Positions 1 to 7,633 of a DNA stretch of 17,441 nucleotides are shown piece after piece. The stretch spans positions 1 through 17,441 of the forward strand of contig DATGYC010000349.1 of assembly GCA_035298385.1 (NCBI GenBank), given 5' to 3'. The position numbers and the translations under genes were made by a program. The notes beneath the pieces were generated by a model, which saw only the letters and a program-made list of their open reading frames with translations, was not told the origin of the DNA and did not search any database. Origin of the DNA: DATGYC01 sp035298385. Lineage in GTDB: Bacteria; Bacillota; Sulfobacillia; Symbiobacteriales; Symbiobacteriaceae. The number at the start of each line of letters is the position of its first letter. Position 1 is the first letter of the stretch.

Positions 1-1
1 C

Positions 2-988
2 GTCTCCGAGCCGGACATCCGTTCGTCGGAGGAGGCCTACCTCTACCTGACGAAGCTGCGCTCGATCATCAAGTACTGCGGCGTCTCCGACGTCAAGATG
101 GAAGAGGGCTCGATGCGCTGCGACGTCAACACCTCGGTTCGCCCGCTGGGCGCCGAGCAGTACGGCACCCGCTCGGAGTTGAAGAACGTCAACTCGTTCT
201 CCGCCGCCGTGCGGGGCATTGAGTACGAGGCGAAGCGCCACATCGCCATCCTGGAGGCGGGCGGCGAGATCGACCAGGAGACCCGCTCCTGGCGTGACGC
301 CCAGGGCAAGTCGGTCCCGCTCCGCTCCAAGGAGGATGCGGAGGATTACCGCTACTTCCCCGAGCCAGACCTGCCCCCGGTCTACCTGACCGATGAGGAC
401 CTGGAGCGGATTAAGGCGACCCTGCCGGAGCTCCCGGATACGATCATGGCCCGCCTGATGAGCGAGTACGGCCTCTCGGCCTACGACGCTGGGCAGATCG
501 TCGCCGAGAAGGAGTACGCGGAGTGGTACGCCGAGGCGGTCGGCGCCGCTGGCGCCGAGAACGCCAAGACGGTCGCCAACTGGCAGATCAACGAGCTCTT
601 CCGGATCATGAACCTGGGCGGACAGGGCCCGGAGTCGATCCCGGTCACCCCGGCCCAGCTGCGGGGGATGCTGGAGCTGCTGAACAAGGGCGTCATCACC
701 GGTAAGATCGCGAAGACCGTCTTCGAGAAGATGGCGGAGTCCGGCAAGGATGCCGAGACGATCGTCAAGGAGGAGGGCCTCTCGCAGGTCGCTGATGAGG
801 GCGAGCTCTACAAGGTGGCGCTCGAGGTCGTCCAGGCCAACCCGAAGGTCGTCGAGGACTGGAAGGGTGGCAAGCAGGCCGCGGCGCAGTTCTTCGTCGG
901 GCAGCTGATGAAGGCGACCCGTGGGCGGGCGAATCCGCAGTTGGCGATTCAGCTGATCACGAAGGCGTTGGAAGAGGTTACTCGATAA
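2..988 (+). CDS. gatB: Aspartyl/glutamyl-tRNA(Asn/Gln) amidotransferase subunit B, 3' part
   Basis: GatB is the subunit of the GatCAB amidotransferase that activates Glu-tRNA(Gln) or Asp-tRNA(Asn) and receives ammonia from GatA, in the cytoplasm. The reading frame is already open at base 2, so the gene begins before the window; 328 residues are visible of a family length near 480. The visible start contains the conserved GatB stretch with MEEGSMRCDVNTS and the following ELKNVNSF segment. The C-terminal half is the helical YqeY-like tail that contacts the tRNA elbow (for example TVANWQINEL, then ITGKIAKTVFEKM). The first ATG in the window (base 98) is internal, not a start. The stop TAA at 986-988 is followed 5 bases later by a strong terminator, so it is the last gene of its transcript. 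No defect is seen. Confidence 0.96.
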   Translation, partial: VSEPDIRSSEEAYLYLTKLRSIIKYCGVSDVKMEEGSMRCDVNTSVRPLGAEQYGTRSELKNVNSFSAAVRGIEYEAKRHIAILEAGGEIDQETRSWRDAQGKSVPLRSKEDAEDYRYFPEPDLPPVYLTDEDLERIKATLPELPDTIMARLMSEYGLSAYDAGQIVAEKEYAEWYAEAVGAAGAENAKTVANWQINELFRIMNLGGQGPESIPVTPAQLRGMLELLNKGVITGKIAKTVFEKMAESGKDAETIVKEEGLSQVADEGELYKVALEVVQANPKVVEDWKGGKQAAAQFFVGQLMKATRGRANPQLAIQLITKALEEVTR

Positions 989-993
989 GCCGT

Positions 994-1031
994 AGAGCCC
1001 GCAGGGGGTTATCCCCTGCGGGCTCTTTTTT
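994..1031 (+). terminator. Intrinsic terminator after gatB
   Basis: A perfect 14-bp stem (994-1007 pairing with 1013-1026) closes a 5-base loop, and the T run at 1026-1031 follows at once. It ends gatB transcription. Confidence 0.93.
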
Positions 1032-1032
1032 C

Positions 1033-1147
1033 AACCGCGGATGACGCGGATTACGCGGATACCTAGGGATTCCCATGCGAGTTTCTATTATAATAATATA
1101 TAGAACGGGTCTGTTCCTCATCCGCGTCATCCGCGTAATCCGCGGTT
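1033..1147. repeat. Near-perfect inverted repeat made of TCCGCG-type units around an AT-rich centre
   Basis: The left arm (1033-1060) and right arm (1120-1147) are 28 bases each and are reverse complements except at two positions. Each arm is itself three copies of a unit like ATCCGCG with 2-base spacers; the two mismatches are the swapped spacers (TA and TC). The 59-base centre is AT-rich and holds a smaller imperfect dyad near 1082-1104 (TTCTAT and ATAGAA). The element fills the gap between the gatB terminator and the next gene. It resembles dispersed intergenic palindromic repeats, but copy number cannot be judged here. Confidence 0.75.
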
Positions 1148-1170
1148 ATTACATTGTTTTGAGGTGACCT

Positions 1171-2130
1171 ATCATCCGCAAGCCAGCCCCCATCAAAGTA
1201 GGCGACACGATCGGCATCATCTCTCCCTGTGGTAACGTCAGGCCCGATTGGTTGGAGCAGGGGATCGAGCGGATCCATGCAATGGGGTTCCGCACACTCG
1301 TCGGCGAGCACGTCCTGGACCAGAACGGCTACCTCGGTGGTACTGATGAGGCCCGCGCCGCTGACTTCAACGCCATGTGGGCCAACCCCGAGGTACAGGG
1401 GATCATCTCGTCGAAGGGCGGCTACGGCTCGATGCGGATGCTCCAGGGGGTCGACTGGGACCTCGTCCGCTCCCGCCCGCTCTTCTTCTGCGGCTTCTCC
1501 GACATCACAGGGCTCCACCTCGCCATCCAGAAGGAGGCCAACCTGGTCACCTTCCATGGCCCCATGATCACCGGCTGGGGCGCCGCCCGGGCCTACAACA
1601 CCGCCAACTTCCTCCGCGCCGCCACCAGCACGGCGCCCCTCGGCGAGATCCCCTGGCCGACTGAGGATGAGATGTATGGGATCGAGAGCGCTCGCCCACA
1701 ACTCCTGACGATCCGGGGCGGCAAGGCCCAGGGGCGCCTCGTCGGCGGCAATCTCTCCCTGATCCACGGCCTGATGGGCACTCCCTGGGAGATCGATCTG
1801 ACGGATACCATCTTGATGATGGAGGATGTCGAGGAGGCGCCCTACCGGGTCGACCGGTTCCTGACCCAACTCCTTCTCTCCGGCAAGATGGCCGGGGTGC
1901 GCGGGATCATCTTCGGCGACTCGCCCTCCTGCACGGATGAGGTGCCCGGGCGCCCTCCGATCGAGCAGGTGGTGGCCGACCGGCTGGGCGGTCTAGGAAT
2001 CCCGGTCTTCTACGGCTATCCGTCCGGTCATACCGGTTATCGGGCGACGCTGCCGCTCGGCGTCCAGGTCGAGATCGATGCCGACAACGGCACCCTGACG
2101 GTCCTAGAGTCCGCCACCGTGACGGACTAG
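1171..2130 (+). CDS. S66 family LD-carboxypeptidase / MccF-like serine peptidase (probable ATC start)
   Basis: S66 enzymes are cytoplasmic serine carboxypeptidases that trim murein tetrapeptides at an L,D bond (LdcA) or cleave toxic acyl-nucleotide peptides (MccF). The family triad is visible: Ser110 in FCGFSDITGL, Glu218 in MMEDVEEAPYRVDR, His287 in GYPSGHTGYR, close to the spacing of known LdcA proteins. GGNLSLIHGLMGTP is also typical. The conserved N-terminus (IRKPAPIKVGDTIGIISP) lies in frame upstream of the first usual start codon (TTG at 1252) and right after an in-frame stop at 1165-1167. No ATG, GTG or TTG lies between them. GAGGTGA at 1161-1167 precedes ATC at 1171, where relatives have Met, so ATC is the best start; this gives 319 aa. 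If ATC is not used, the protein lacks its first strand. LdcA and MccF functions cannot be separated from sequence alone. Confidence 0.88.
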   Translation: MIRKPAPIKVGDTIGIISPCGNVRPDWLEQGIERIHAMGFRTLVGEHVLDQNGYLGGTDEARAADFNAMWANPEVQGIISSKGGYGSMRMLQGVDWDLVRSRPLFFCGFSDITGLHLAIQKEANLVTFHGPMITGWGAARAYNTANFLRAATSTAPLGEIPWPTEDEMYGIESARPQLLTIRGGKAQGRLVGGNLSLIHGLMGTPWEIDLTDTILMMEDVEEAPYRVDRFLTQLLLSGKMAGVRGIIFGDSPSCTDEVPGRPPIEQVVADRLGGLGIPVFYGYPSGHTGYRATLPLGVQVEIDADNGTLTVLESATVTD

Positions 2131-2147
2131 GAATCTCCCACGATAGC

Positions 2148-2182
2148 GAAGGGCCGGGGAGACCCCCGGCCTTCTACTTTTT
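2148..2182 (+). terminator. Intrinsic terminator after the S66 peptidase gene
   Basis: GGCCGGGG (2152-2159) pairs with CCCCGGCC (2164-2171), extended by GAAG/CTTC with one bulged G. The T-rich tail is at 2175-2182. Confidence 0.85.
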
Positions 2183-2225
2183 GGGGAAGACTAGACGGAA
2201 AACGTGCCATCCGGAGGGATCGCCC

Positions 2226-2840
2226 GTGCGCCGTCCAATCGTCCTAGCTGCACTGACCCTACTGACGTGGGGCCTGCTTGTCGAGCAGGCCTCCGCCCAC
2301 CAGCCCTTCTTCGAAGAGCGAGACTGGCGGCTGAACGCCCCGTATCAAGTAGCCGACCCGTCCGTCTCCACCGCTCTGTACGGCAGCCTTACCCGATCGG
2401 GCGATGTCGACTGGATCGAGTTCCCGGGCAAGCCCGGCCAGGAGCTTCTCCTCAGCCTTGTGATCCCACAGATCGCCGGCCAGGAGGAGTTCGCTCCCAC
2501 GATCGCCCTGGTCGGCCCCGGACTGCCGCAGAACCGGCTCCCGGGCTGGGTGCGGCGGCCGGAGGGCGGGGGCGCCCTGGTCTTCGAGCCCACGCCTGGG
2601 GCGGCGCCCACCTTCTATGAGCCACACGGGGACCGCTCCTACTGGCGCCGCCAGGAGGCCCGCGTCCCCCTGCCTGCCGGGGGGACCTACCTGGTAGCCG
2701 TCTACCATCCGAAGGGGCAGACGGGGCGCTACACCTTGGTGGTCGGAGAGCGCGAGGTCCGGGGTGGGGACCCGGAGTATCGGCGGAAGACCGAGCGCTG
2801 GTGGACCCCCGTGCCTCGGGGCGGGTTCAAAGAGGGCTAG
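2226..2840 (+). CDS. Secreted protein with PPC-like beta-sandwich, function unknown
   Basis: I do not recognise a characterised function. GTG at 2226 is chosen because GGAGGG (2213-2218) sits 7 bases upstream and because it places a clean signal peptide at the N-terminus: RR, then the hydrophobic stretch IVLAALTLLTWGLLV, with likely cleavage after Ala24 in QASA. This gives 204 aa. The mature part has the pattern of small bacterial beta-sandwich domains of the pre-peptidase C-terminal type: VDWIEFPGKPGQELLLSLVIP near residues 60-80, then APTIALVGPGLP, and a last strand pair GGTYLVAVYHPKG and GRYTLVVGE. No transmembrane helix or lipobox is seen, so export to the cell surface or medium is likely. 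It lies alone between a terminator and the methyltransferase gene. Predicted cleavage leaves His as the mature first residue. Confidence 0.8.
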   Translation: MRRPIVLAALTLLTWGLLVEQASAHQPFFEERDWRLNAPYQVADPSVSTALYGSLTRSGDVDWIEFPGKPGQELLLSLVIPQIAGQEEFAPTIALVGPGLPQNRLPGWVRRPEGGGALVFEPTPGAAPTFYEPHGDRSYWRRQEARVPLPAGGTYLVAVYHPKGQTGRYTLVVGEREVRGGDPEYRRKTERWWTPVPRGGFKEG

Positions 2841-2900
2841 CCACCCGCCTGATGGCGGCCGCCACTCCCGCCAAACTCCGGCCTGTGGTAGACTAGCCGT

Positions 2901-4286
2901 ATGGAAAAGCAGCAGAACTCCCTCCCCGTCCGGCCCGGGGAGCAGATCCAGGTCCAGATCCACGGTCTCGGGCACTCCGGCGAGGGCGTCGGGCGCCACG
3001 AGGGCCTGACCCTCTTCGTCCCGGGCGGCGTCCCGGGTGATACCCTAACCGTCCGCATCCTTGAGGTGAAGAAGAACTACGCCACCGCCCAGATCCGCTC
3101 GGTCGATCAACCCTCGCCCGACCGGGTCGCCCCGCCATGCCCTGTCGTCGGCGAGTGCGGCGGCTGCCAGACTCAGCATATCGCCTACCCGGCCCAGCTT
3201 CGCATGAAGGAGCAGCAGGTGCGGGATGCGATCGAGCGGATCGGCAAGCTGTCCGGCGTTACAGTCCATCCTACCCTGGGGATGGGGGCGCCCTGGGGCT
3301 ACCGCAACAAGGCGCAGTTCCCGGTGGGCCAGGCTGGCGGTAAGATCATCGCTGGCTTCTTCGCCCCGAACTCGCACCGGATCATCGACATCGAGAACTG
3401 CGAGATCCAGCACCCGCTCGGTAACGAGATCATGCGAGTGGCCAAGGAGCTGGCCGCCAAGTATGGCGTGCCGATCTACGATGAGAAGCGCCATCAGGGT
3501 GTCCTCCGCCACGTCCTGGCCCGGGTCGGGCGAGGCACCGGCGAGACGATGGCCGTCCTGGTTACCAACGGGCCCGAGTTCCCGAGCGGCAAGAAGATCG
3601 CCGCCGAACTGATGGAGCAGATCCCCTCGCTCGTCTCGGTCGTGCAGAACATCAACCCGGAGCAGACCAACGTGGTCCTCGGCCGGAAGAGCCGAGTCCT
3701 AGCGGGACGGGATCATATCATCGATACGATCGGCGATCTCTCCTTTGCGATCTCGCCGCTCTCCTTCTTCCAGGTCAACCCGGAGCAGACCGAGGTCCTC
3801 TACGGGAAGGCGCTTGAGTACGCCGGCCTCACCGGTTCGGAGACGGTGCTAGATCTCTACTGCGGGATCGGCACGATCTCGCTCTTCCTGGCCCGGCAGG
3901 CCAAGTCGGTGATCGGGATCGAGATCGTCCCGCCAGCGATCGAGGATGCGCATGCGAATGCGGAGCGGAATGGGGTGACGAACGCCCGCTTCATCTGCGG
4001 CGATGCGACGGTGGAGATGCCGAAGCTGGCGGCGACCGGGGTGAAGGCGGATGTGATCGTCCTGGATCCGCCCCGAAAGGGCTGTGAGGAGCCGGTGCTT
4101 CAGGCGATCGCCGAGATGGCGCCGGCGCGGGTGGTCTACGTCTCCTGTAACCCGGCCTCGCTGGGGCGGGACTTGGCGAAGCTGGCGGAGCTGGGGTACA
4201 AGACCCTGGAGGTCCAGCCAGTCGACATGTTCCCGCATACAGCGCATGTGGAGTGTTGTTCCCTACTCGTCAGAGCAGACAAGTAG
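2901..4286 (+). CDS. rlmD: 23S rRNA (uracil-5-)-methyltransferase, RlmD/RumA family
   Basis: SAM-dependent methyltransferase of the TrmA/RumA group that makes 5-methyluridine in RNA, normally U1939 of 23S rRNA (or U747 and U1939 in RlmCD-type enzymes). Length is 461 aa, normal for the family. Residues 11-68 form a TRAM RNA-binding domain. Four cysteines fit the iron-sulfur cluster: Cys80, Cys86, Cys89 and Cys167. The SAM fold shows FFQVN (289-293), DLYCGIGT (318-325) and DPPRKGC (389-395). The catalytic nucleophile is Cys416 in VSCNPASLGRDL, and Glu451 in AHVE is the likely general base. No good Shine-Dalgarno precedes the ATG; a TAGACT box at 2889-2894, 6 bases upstream, suggests a leaderless transcript. 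The exact target uridine, and so RlmD versus RlmCD or TrmFO-like use, is not shown by the sequence. Confidence 0.94.
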   Translation: MEKQQNSLPVRPGEQIQVQIHGLGHSGEGVGRHEGLTLFVPGGVPGDTLTVRILEVKKNYATAQIRSVDQPSPDRVAPPCPVVGECGGCQTQHIAYPAQLRMKEQQVRDAIERIGKLSGVTVHPTLGMGAPWGYRNKAQFPVGQAGGKIIAGFFAPNSHRIIDIENCEIQHPLGNEIMRVAKELAAKYGVPIYDEKRHQGVLRHVLARVGRGTGETMAVLVTNGPEFPSGKKIAAELMEQIPSLVSVVQNINPEQTNVVLGRKSRVLAGRDHIIDTIGDLSFAISPLSFFQVNPEQTEVLYGKALEYAGLTGSETVLDLYCGIGTISLFLARQAKSVIGIEIVPPAIEDAHANAERNGVTNARFICGDATVEMPKLAATGVKADVIVLDPPRKGCEEPVLQAIAEMAPARVVYVSCNPASLGRDLAKLAELGYKTLEVQPVDMFPHTAHVECCSLLVRADK

Positions 4287-4336
4287 GAGTAGGGTAGGCT
4301 ACGTGAAACGCAGATGAACTGATCGGGTCCGGTCGG

Positions 4337-7291
4337 TCAGTGATGAAGAGGCAGCCCACCCCGAGTGAGCACCCACACGGAAAGCTTCGTGCGTGAGGAG
4401 AGCCCCAGCCGCACATAGACGTTCTCCAGGTGCCTGTCAACGGTATGCGGGCTCACGAACAGCTGCTTGGCGATCTCCTTATTGCTCAGCCCTTGCGCGA
4501 CCAGGGTGACGATCTCCCACTGACGCGCAGTCAGCCCGCCGGCCGGCTCTCCCTTCGCCTGCTGCTCCGGTGCCGAACGGGGATCCGGCTCCTGGGGGCG
4601 CGGATCCGGCCGTTCCGCCCTGACAGAGAGCGCCAGGGCAACAGCAGCATCCTCCGTTTGCCGACCTCCTTCTGACCAGCAGCGTCTAAATTCGGCTGGA
4701 CGCAGTGCGGCCCGAATTGGTGCGATCAGTTCAGCAACCTCAGCCTGCTCACTCTCGGACGGGCTAATCCCGAAGGCGCGCGAAAGTGTCTCGACAGCGG
4801 CCAGGAGGCGAAGGACGGTACCAGTCTGTCCGAGAACCACGGCGGCACGGGCCACCCCACCGATCCAGCGCACCAGCGCAAACCTGTCCCCCGTACTCCG
4901 AATCATCTCCAGACTCTCCCCCAGGTAGGCGAGCGCCTGCTCCGCCTGACCCTGGGCGGCCTCAAGCCGGGCCAGCCCGATCAGCGTCGCCGATGCCTGA
5001 CTGACATAGTTCGTATCCCGCTGAATCGCAAGCGCCTCCAAGAACAGGCGGCGCGCCTCGTCAAATGCGTTCTGTCGGTAGCTCACCTCGGCCAGATGGT
5101 AGAGCAGACTGCCCGTGACCGTCAGATGGTCGGTGCGCCTGGTACGATCCAGCCCAGCCTCCAGTAACGCCCGCGCCCGCTCGTACTCACCTTTGCGCCT
5201 GGCCAGCACGGCCAGGTAGCCCATGGTGACAGCGGCCCGCACGGGCCGGTCGAGCCGGTCATAGATGGCCCGGGCCTCCTCGAAGTGGGTGCTTGCCAGA
5301 TCCATACAGGCCTGCCTCATGGCCACGGAACCCAGACAGATTCTGATCTCTGCCTCTGCTTCCACGAGGCCGAGCTCCCTGACCAGTGGCAGCGCCTTCT
5401 CGCCGTAGGCAACGCTCTCCTGATGCATCCCGCAAACCAGGTAAAGGTCACTGAGTCGCACCTCGCCGAGAGCCTGGAGCGGGGTACCCTGATCACCATA
5501 GTGCCGGAGAAAGAGGCGCAACCAGTCCACTCCCTCGCGCACTCGTAACCGCCGGTACCACATGGCCATGGCAACCGAAAGACGCAGGCCCCCTACCCAA
5601 TCCTTCACGTCCCGAAACCGGACCAGAGCTGCCTGCAGATTCTCCTGTTCCTGATCGATCTGTACAACCCATTCCGGCGTCCAGAACGTGGCCGCCGTCT
5701 CGGCCAACGCCAGCGCCCACTCCTGATGAAGGTGGTTCGTACATTCCCACTCCCCGGCCTCTGCCAGCCGGTTGTGAGCATACTGCCGGATCGGTTCCAG
5801 CAGTTGATACCGGGTCTGGCAAGTCCGCTCCGACACCACCACCAGCGACTTGTCTACCAACTGCAGAAGCGTATCTAGGCCCGGGAGGGAGTCGCCCGAA
5901 TCGGGGCAGACGCTCTCCATCGCCTTCAGGGTGAAACCACCGGCAAATACGGCAAGCCGGCGCAACAACCGCTGTTCTCCGTCGGAGAGCAGGTTGTAAC
6001 TCCACTCAATGGCGGCCCGCAGCGTCCGGTGCCGCGGCGGTGCGGACCGCAGTCCACTTGAGAGCGTGACCATCGCCTCTTCCAGGTTCGCAGCGATGTC
6101 AGTCGGGGCAAGTCCGCGCACGCGCGCTGCCGCCAGTTCAATCGCCAGGGGCAGTCCGCCCAACCGGGTGCAAATCTGGGCCACCGCCGCTGCGTTGCTG
6201 GATTCAACCTTGAAGCCGGGCAGGGCAACCCCGGCCCGGTCGGCAAACAACCGCACCGATCCATACGTCAGCAGTCGCTCGGGAGTAGACTCGCCCCCCT
6301 TGGGGAGCGGCAGCGGTTCAACCTTCAGCACCACCTCGCCGGCCACCCCAAGTCGCTCACGACTGGTGGCCAGAATGACCAAATGCGGGCAGGCTTCCAG
6401 CAGCCGCTGCACCACGCCGGCCACAGCGTCAACTAGATGCTCGCAGTTGTCCATAATCAGCAGCATTCGCTGGTCGCGCAGGACCTCCTCCAGTCCTTCC
6501 AGGGGTCCACGGTCGGGGCGGATCTCAACCTGAAGCGCCTGGGCGATCGCCAGCGGCACGACGGCTGGGTCCGACACGCGGGCGAGTTCAACCAGCCAGG
6601 ATCCGCCGGCAAAGCGGTGGGCCAGGTGAGCTGCGACGTGCAGGGCCAGTCGCGTCTTTCCCACCCCGGCCGGGCCGCTGAGTGTCATGAGATTGGTCTC
6701 CCGAGCAAGTGCGAGCGCACGCACCAGATGGTCTTCTCGGCAGAGGAATCGCGTGCACTGGGTGGGGAGATTTGTGGGCACTGCGTCCAGGGAGCGCAAA
6801 GGCGGAAACTCGACGGGTAGATCTGGGTGGGTTAACTGGTAGATCTCTTTGGGCCGCTGTAGGTCGGCCGTTCGGCATGCACCAAGTTGGAGCAGCCCGA
6901 ACGGCCGTGTCAACGTACGGTCCGCGCGTTCACCCGCCTGCTCATTCAGCAGAATCTGCCGGGGATGACCCACGGAGGCGATCGTTACCGCCTGCAGAAG
7001 CCAGTCGCTTCCCGACACGCCGCCAGTACCGTTCATGAACAGGATGGCGCAGCGCCACGACCCGTGCGTCCCGATCTCTTGCGCTATCGCTGGCTGGAGT
7101 CCGACGGCGGCCCGGCAAGCGCTCTCGACATCCGCAAAAAGCAGGGCAAGCCCTGAAAATCCACCCGAATCTAGCGCCCGGCCTTGATAGGTAGTCAGAA
7201 GAGGGTGGTCGTGTAGCTTCCGTAGGGAGGCCGCCGTCGAATCCGTGCCAATCCACAGCACAAGCCTGGCTTCCGGGGGTATCGTTTCCAT
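4337..7291 (-). CDS. Large ATPase-TPR-LuxR transcriptional regulator with degenerate cyclase-like N-terminus
   Basis: A 984-aa STAND-type regulator. Residues about 8-160 look like a class III nucleotide cyclase homology domain, but the usual GDG metal-binding turn reads SGG, so it is probably catalytically dead. An NB-ARC/AAA-like ATPase follows: Walker A GPAGVGKT at 206-213, Walker B LLIMDN with Asp281, LATSRERL, and GLPLAIELAAARV. Residues about 540-860 are Ala/Leu-rich helical repeats of TPR type. The last 66 residues are a LuxR/GerE helix-turn-helix (LTARQWEIVTLVAQGLSNKE, then VSPHTVDRHL). ATG at 7291 is preferred: AGAGGTGG (7308-7301) is 8 bases upstream, while the alternative GTG at 7303 lies inside that site. 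It is divergent from the LanL operon and likely regulates it; the ligand is unknown. Confidence 0.9.
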   Translation of the reverse strand: METIPPEARLVLWIGTDSTAASLRKLHDHPLLTTYQGRALDSGGFSGLALLFADVESACRAAVGLQPAIAQEIGTHGSWRCAILFMNGTGGVSGSDWLLQAVTIASVGHPRQILLNEQAGERADRTLTRPFGLLQLGACRTADLQRPKEIYQLTHPDLPVEFPPLRSLDAVPTNLPTQCTRFLCREDHLVRALALARETNLMTLSGPAGVGKTRLALHVAAHLAHRFAGGSWLVELARVSDPAVVPLAIAQALQVEIRPDRGPLEGLEEVLRDQRMLLIMDNCEHLVDAVAGVVQRLLEACPHLVILATSRERLGVAGEVVLKVEPLPLPKGGESTPERLLTYGSVRLFADRAGVALPGFKVESSNAAAVAQICTRLGGLPLAIELAAARVRGLAPTDIAANLEEAMVTLSSGLRSAPPRHRTLRAAIEWSYNLLSDGEQRLLRRLAVFAGGFTLKAMESVCPDSGDSLPGLDTLLQLVDKSLVVVSERTCQTRYQLLEPIRQYAHNRLAEAGEWECTNHLHQEWALALAETAATFWTPEWVVQIDQEQENLQAALVRFRDVKDWVGGLRLSVAMAMWYRRLRVREGVDWLRLFLRHYGDQGTPLQALGEVRLSDLYLVCGMHQESVAYGEKALPLVRELGLVEAEAEIRICLGSVAMRQACMDLASTHFEEARAIYDRLDRPVRAAVTMGYLAVLARRKGEYERARALLEAGLDRTRRTDHLTVTGSLLYHLAEVSYRQNAFDEARRLFLEALAIQRDTNYVSQASATLIGLARLEAAQGQAEQALAYLGESLEMIRSTGDRFALVRWIGGVARAAVVLGQTGTVLRLLAAVETLSRAFGISPSESEQAEVAELIAPIRAALRPAEFRRCWSEGGRQTEDAAVALALSVRAERPDPRPQEPDPRSAPEQQAKGEPAGGLTARQWEIVTLVAQGLSNKEIAKQLFVSPHTVDRHLENVYVRLGLSSRTKLSVWVLTRGGLPLHH

Positions 7292-7306
7292 GTTCGAAAC
7301 CACCTC

Positions 7307-7336
7307 TTGCCAAGATTATATCGAGATGCGTATAAT
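7307..7336 (+). promoter_or_regulatory. Sigma-70-type promoter for the class IV-like operon
   Basis: TTGCCA (7307-7312) and a consensus TATAAT (7331-7336) are 18 bases apart. Transcription would start near 7343, about 47 bases before the ATG at 7390. The -35 box overlaps the ribosome-binding region of the divergent regulator gene. Confidence 0.72.
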
Positions 7337-7357
7337 ACGATCATACGAATTATACGA
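7329..7357. promoter_or_regulatory. Candidate operator: inverted repeat plus three ATACGA copies between divergent genes
   Basis: CGTATAAT (7329-7336) and ATTATACG (7349-7356) form a perfect 8-bp inverted repeat that contains both -10 boxes. ATACGA occurs three times in the same direction at 7335, 7343 and 7352, at about helical-turn spacing. A regulator bound here would affect both promoters. Confidence 0.5.
7349..7354 (-). promoter_or_regulatory. Consensus -10 box for the divergent LuxR-type regulator
   Basis: Read on the minus strand, 7354-7349 is TATAAT. A start near 7343 would leave a leader of about 50 bases before the regulator ATG at 7291. No good -35 box is found at the right distance, so an activator may be needed. 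Confidence 0.5.
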
Positions 7358-7389
7358 TAAATGATGCAAACTTGAAAGGTGGATGTATT

Positions 7390-7545
7390 ATGGCTAAGAA
7401 GTTCTCTGTGTCTGATCTGCACCGCCTGAGCCCCGCGACTGACTCCGCCGCTTCGCTCAATGCCGCCGAGGTCCCAAATACAACCTGTCGCGATACGATC
7501 GTTGAAACAGGATTCCTTGCCGGCGCAGCCAAGGATGAGAAGTAG
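7390..7545 (+). CDS. lanA: Candidate class IV/III lanthipeptide precursor peptide
   Basis: A 51-residue ORF directly upstream of the LanL-type synthetase, with AAAGGTGG (7375-7382) 7 bases before the ATG. The N-terminal part (MAKKFSVSDLHRLSPATDS) could be a short amphipathic leader of the kind bound by LanL/LanKC enzymes; it has no Gly-Gly cleavage motif. The C-terminal part has one cysteine, Cys33 in PNTTCRDT, with Ser19, Ser22, Thr31, Thr32, Thr36 and Thr40 as possible dehydration sites. At most one (methyl)lanthionine, or one labionin from the SxxS pair and Cys33, could form. The C-terminal tail AGAAKDEK is charged. It shows no similarity to the class II precursors on the other strand. The precursor role is inferred from size, position and residue content; a different small peptide is possible. 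Confidence 0.62.
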   Translation: MAKKFSVSDLHRLSPATDSAASLNAAEVPNTTCRDTIVETGFLAGAAKDEK

Positions 7546-7575
7546 GGGCTGACGCTCCTAGAAGGCTCGACTATG

Positions 7576-7602
7576 GGGGACTCACCCGCGGGATGAGTCC
7601 CC
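7576..7602 (+). terminator. Hairpin between precursor and synthetase, probable attenuator
   Basis: GGGGACTCA (7576-7584) pairs perfectly with TGAGTCCCC (7594-7602); the loop includes the self-complementary CCCGCGGG. Only three T follow, so partial termination or protection of the precursor mRNA is more likely than a full stop. Confidence 0.62.
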
Positions 7603-7633
7603 TTTACGCGTCTCACGAGGAGGCTGCTCTTCC

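Noticed and set aside
1063..1869. 268-codon open frame on the minus strand over the S66 gene
   Set aside because: It lies opposite a gene with clear family motifs and has low-complexity composition typical of a GC-rich shadow frame.
2853..2864. Palindrome TGGCGGCCGCCA after the secreted-protein gene as a terminator
   Set aside because: It has no loop of useful size and no T run; chance is likely at this GC content.
7390..7545. Assigning the small peptide to class III with a standard labionin
   Set aside because: The SxxS pair is too far from the only Cys, and the synthetase has zinc ligands that class III enzymes usually lack.
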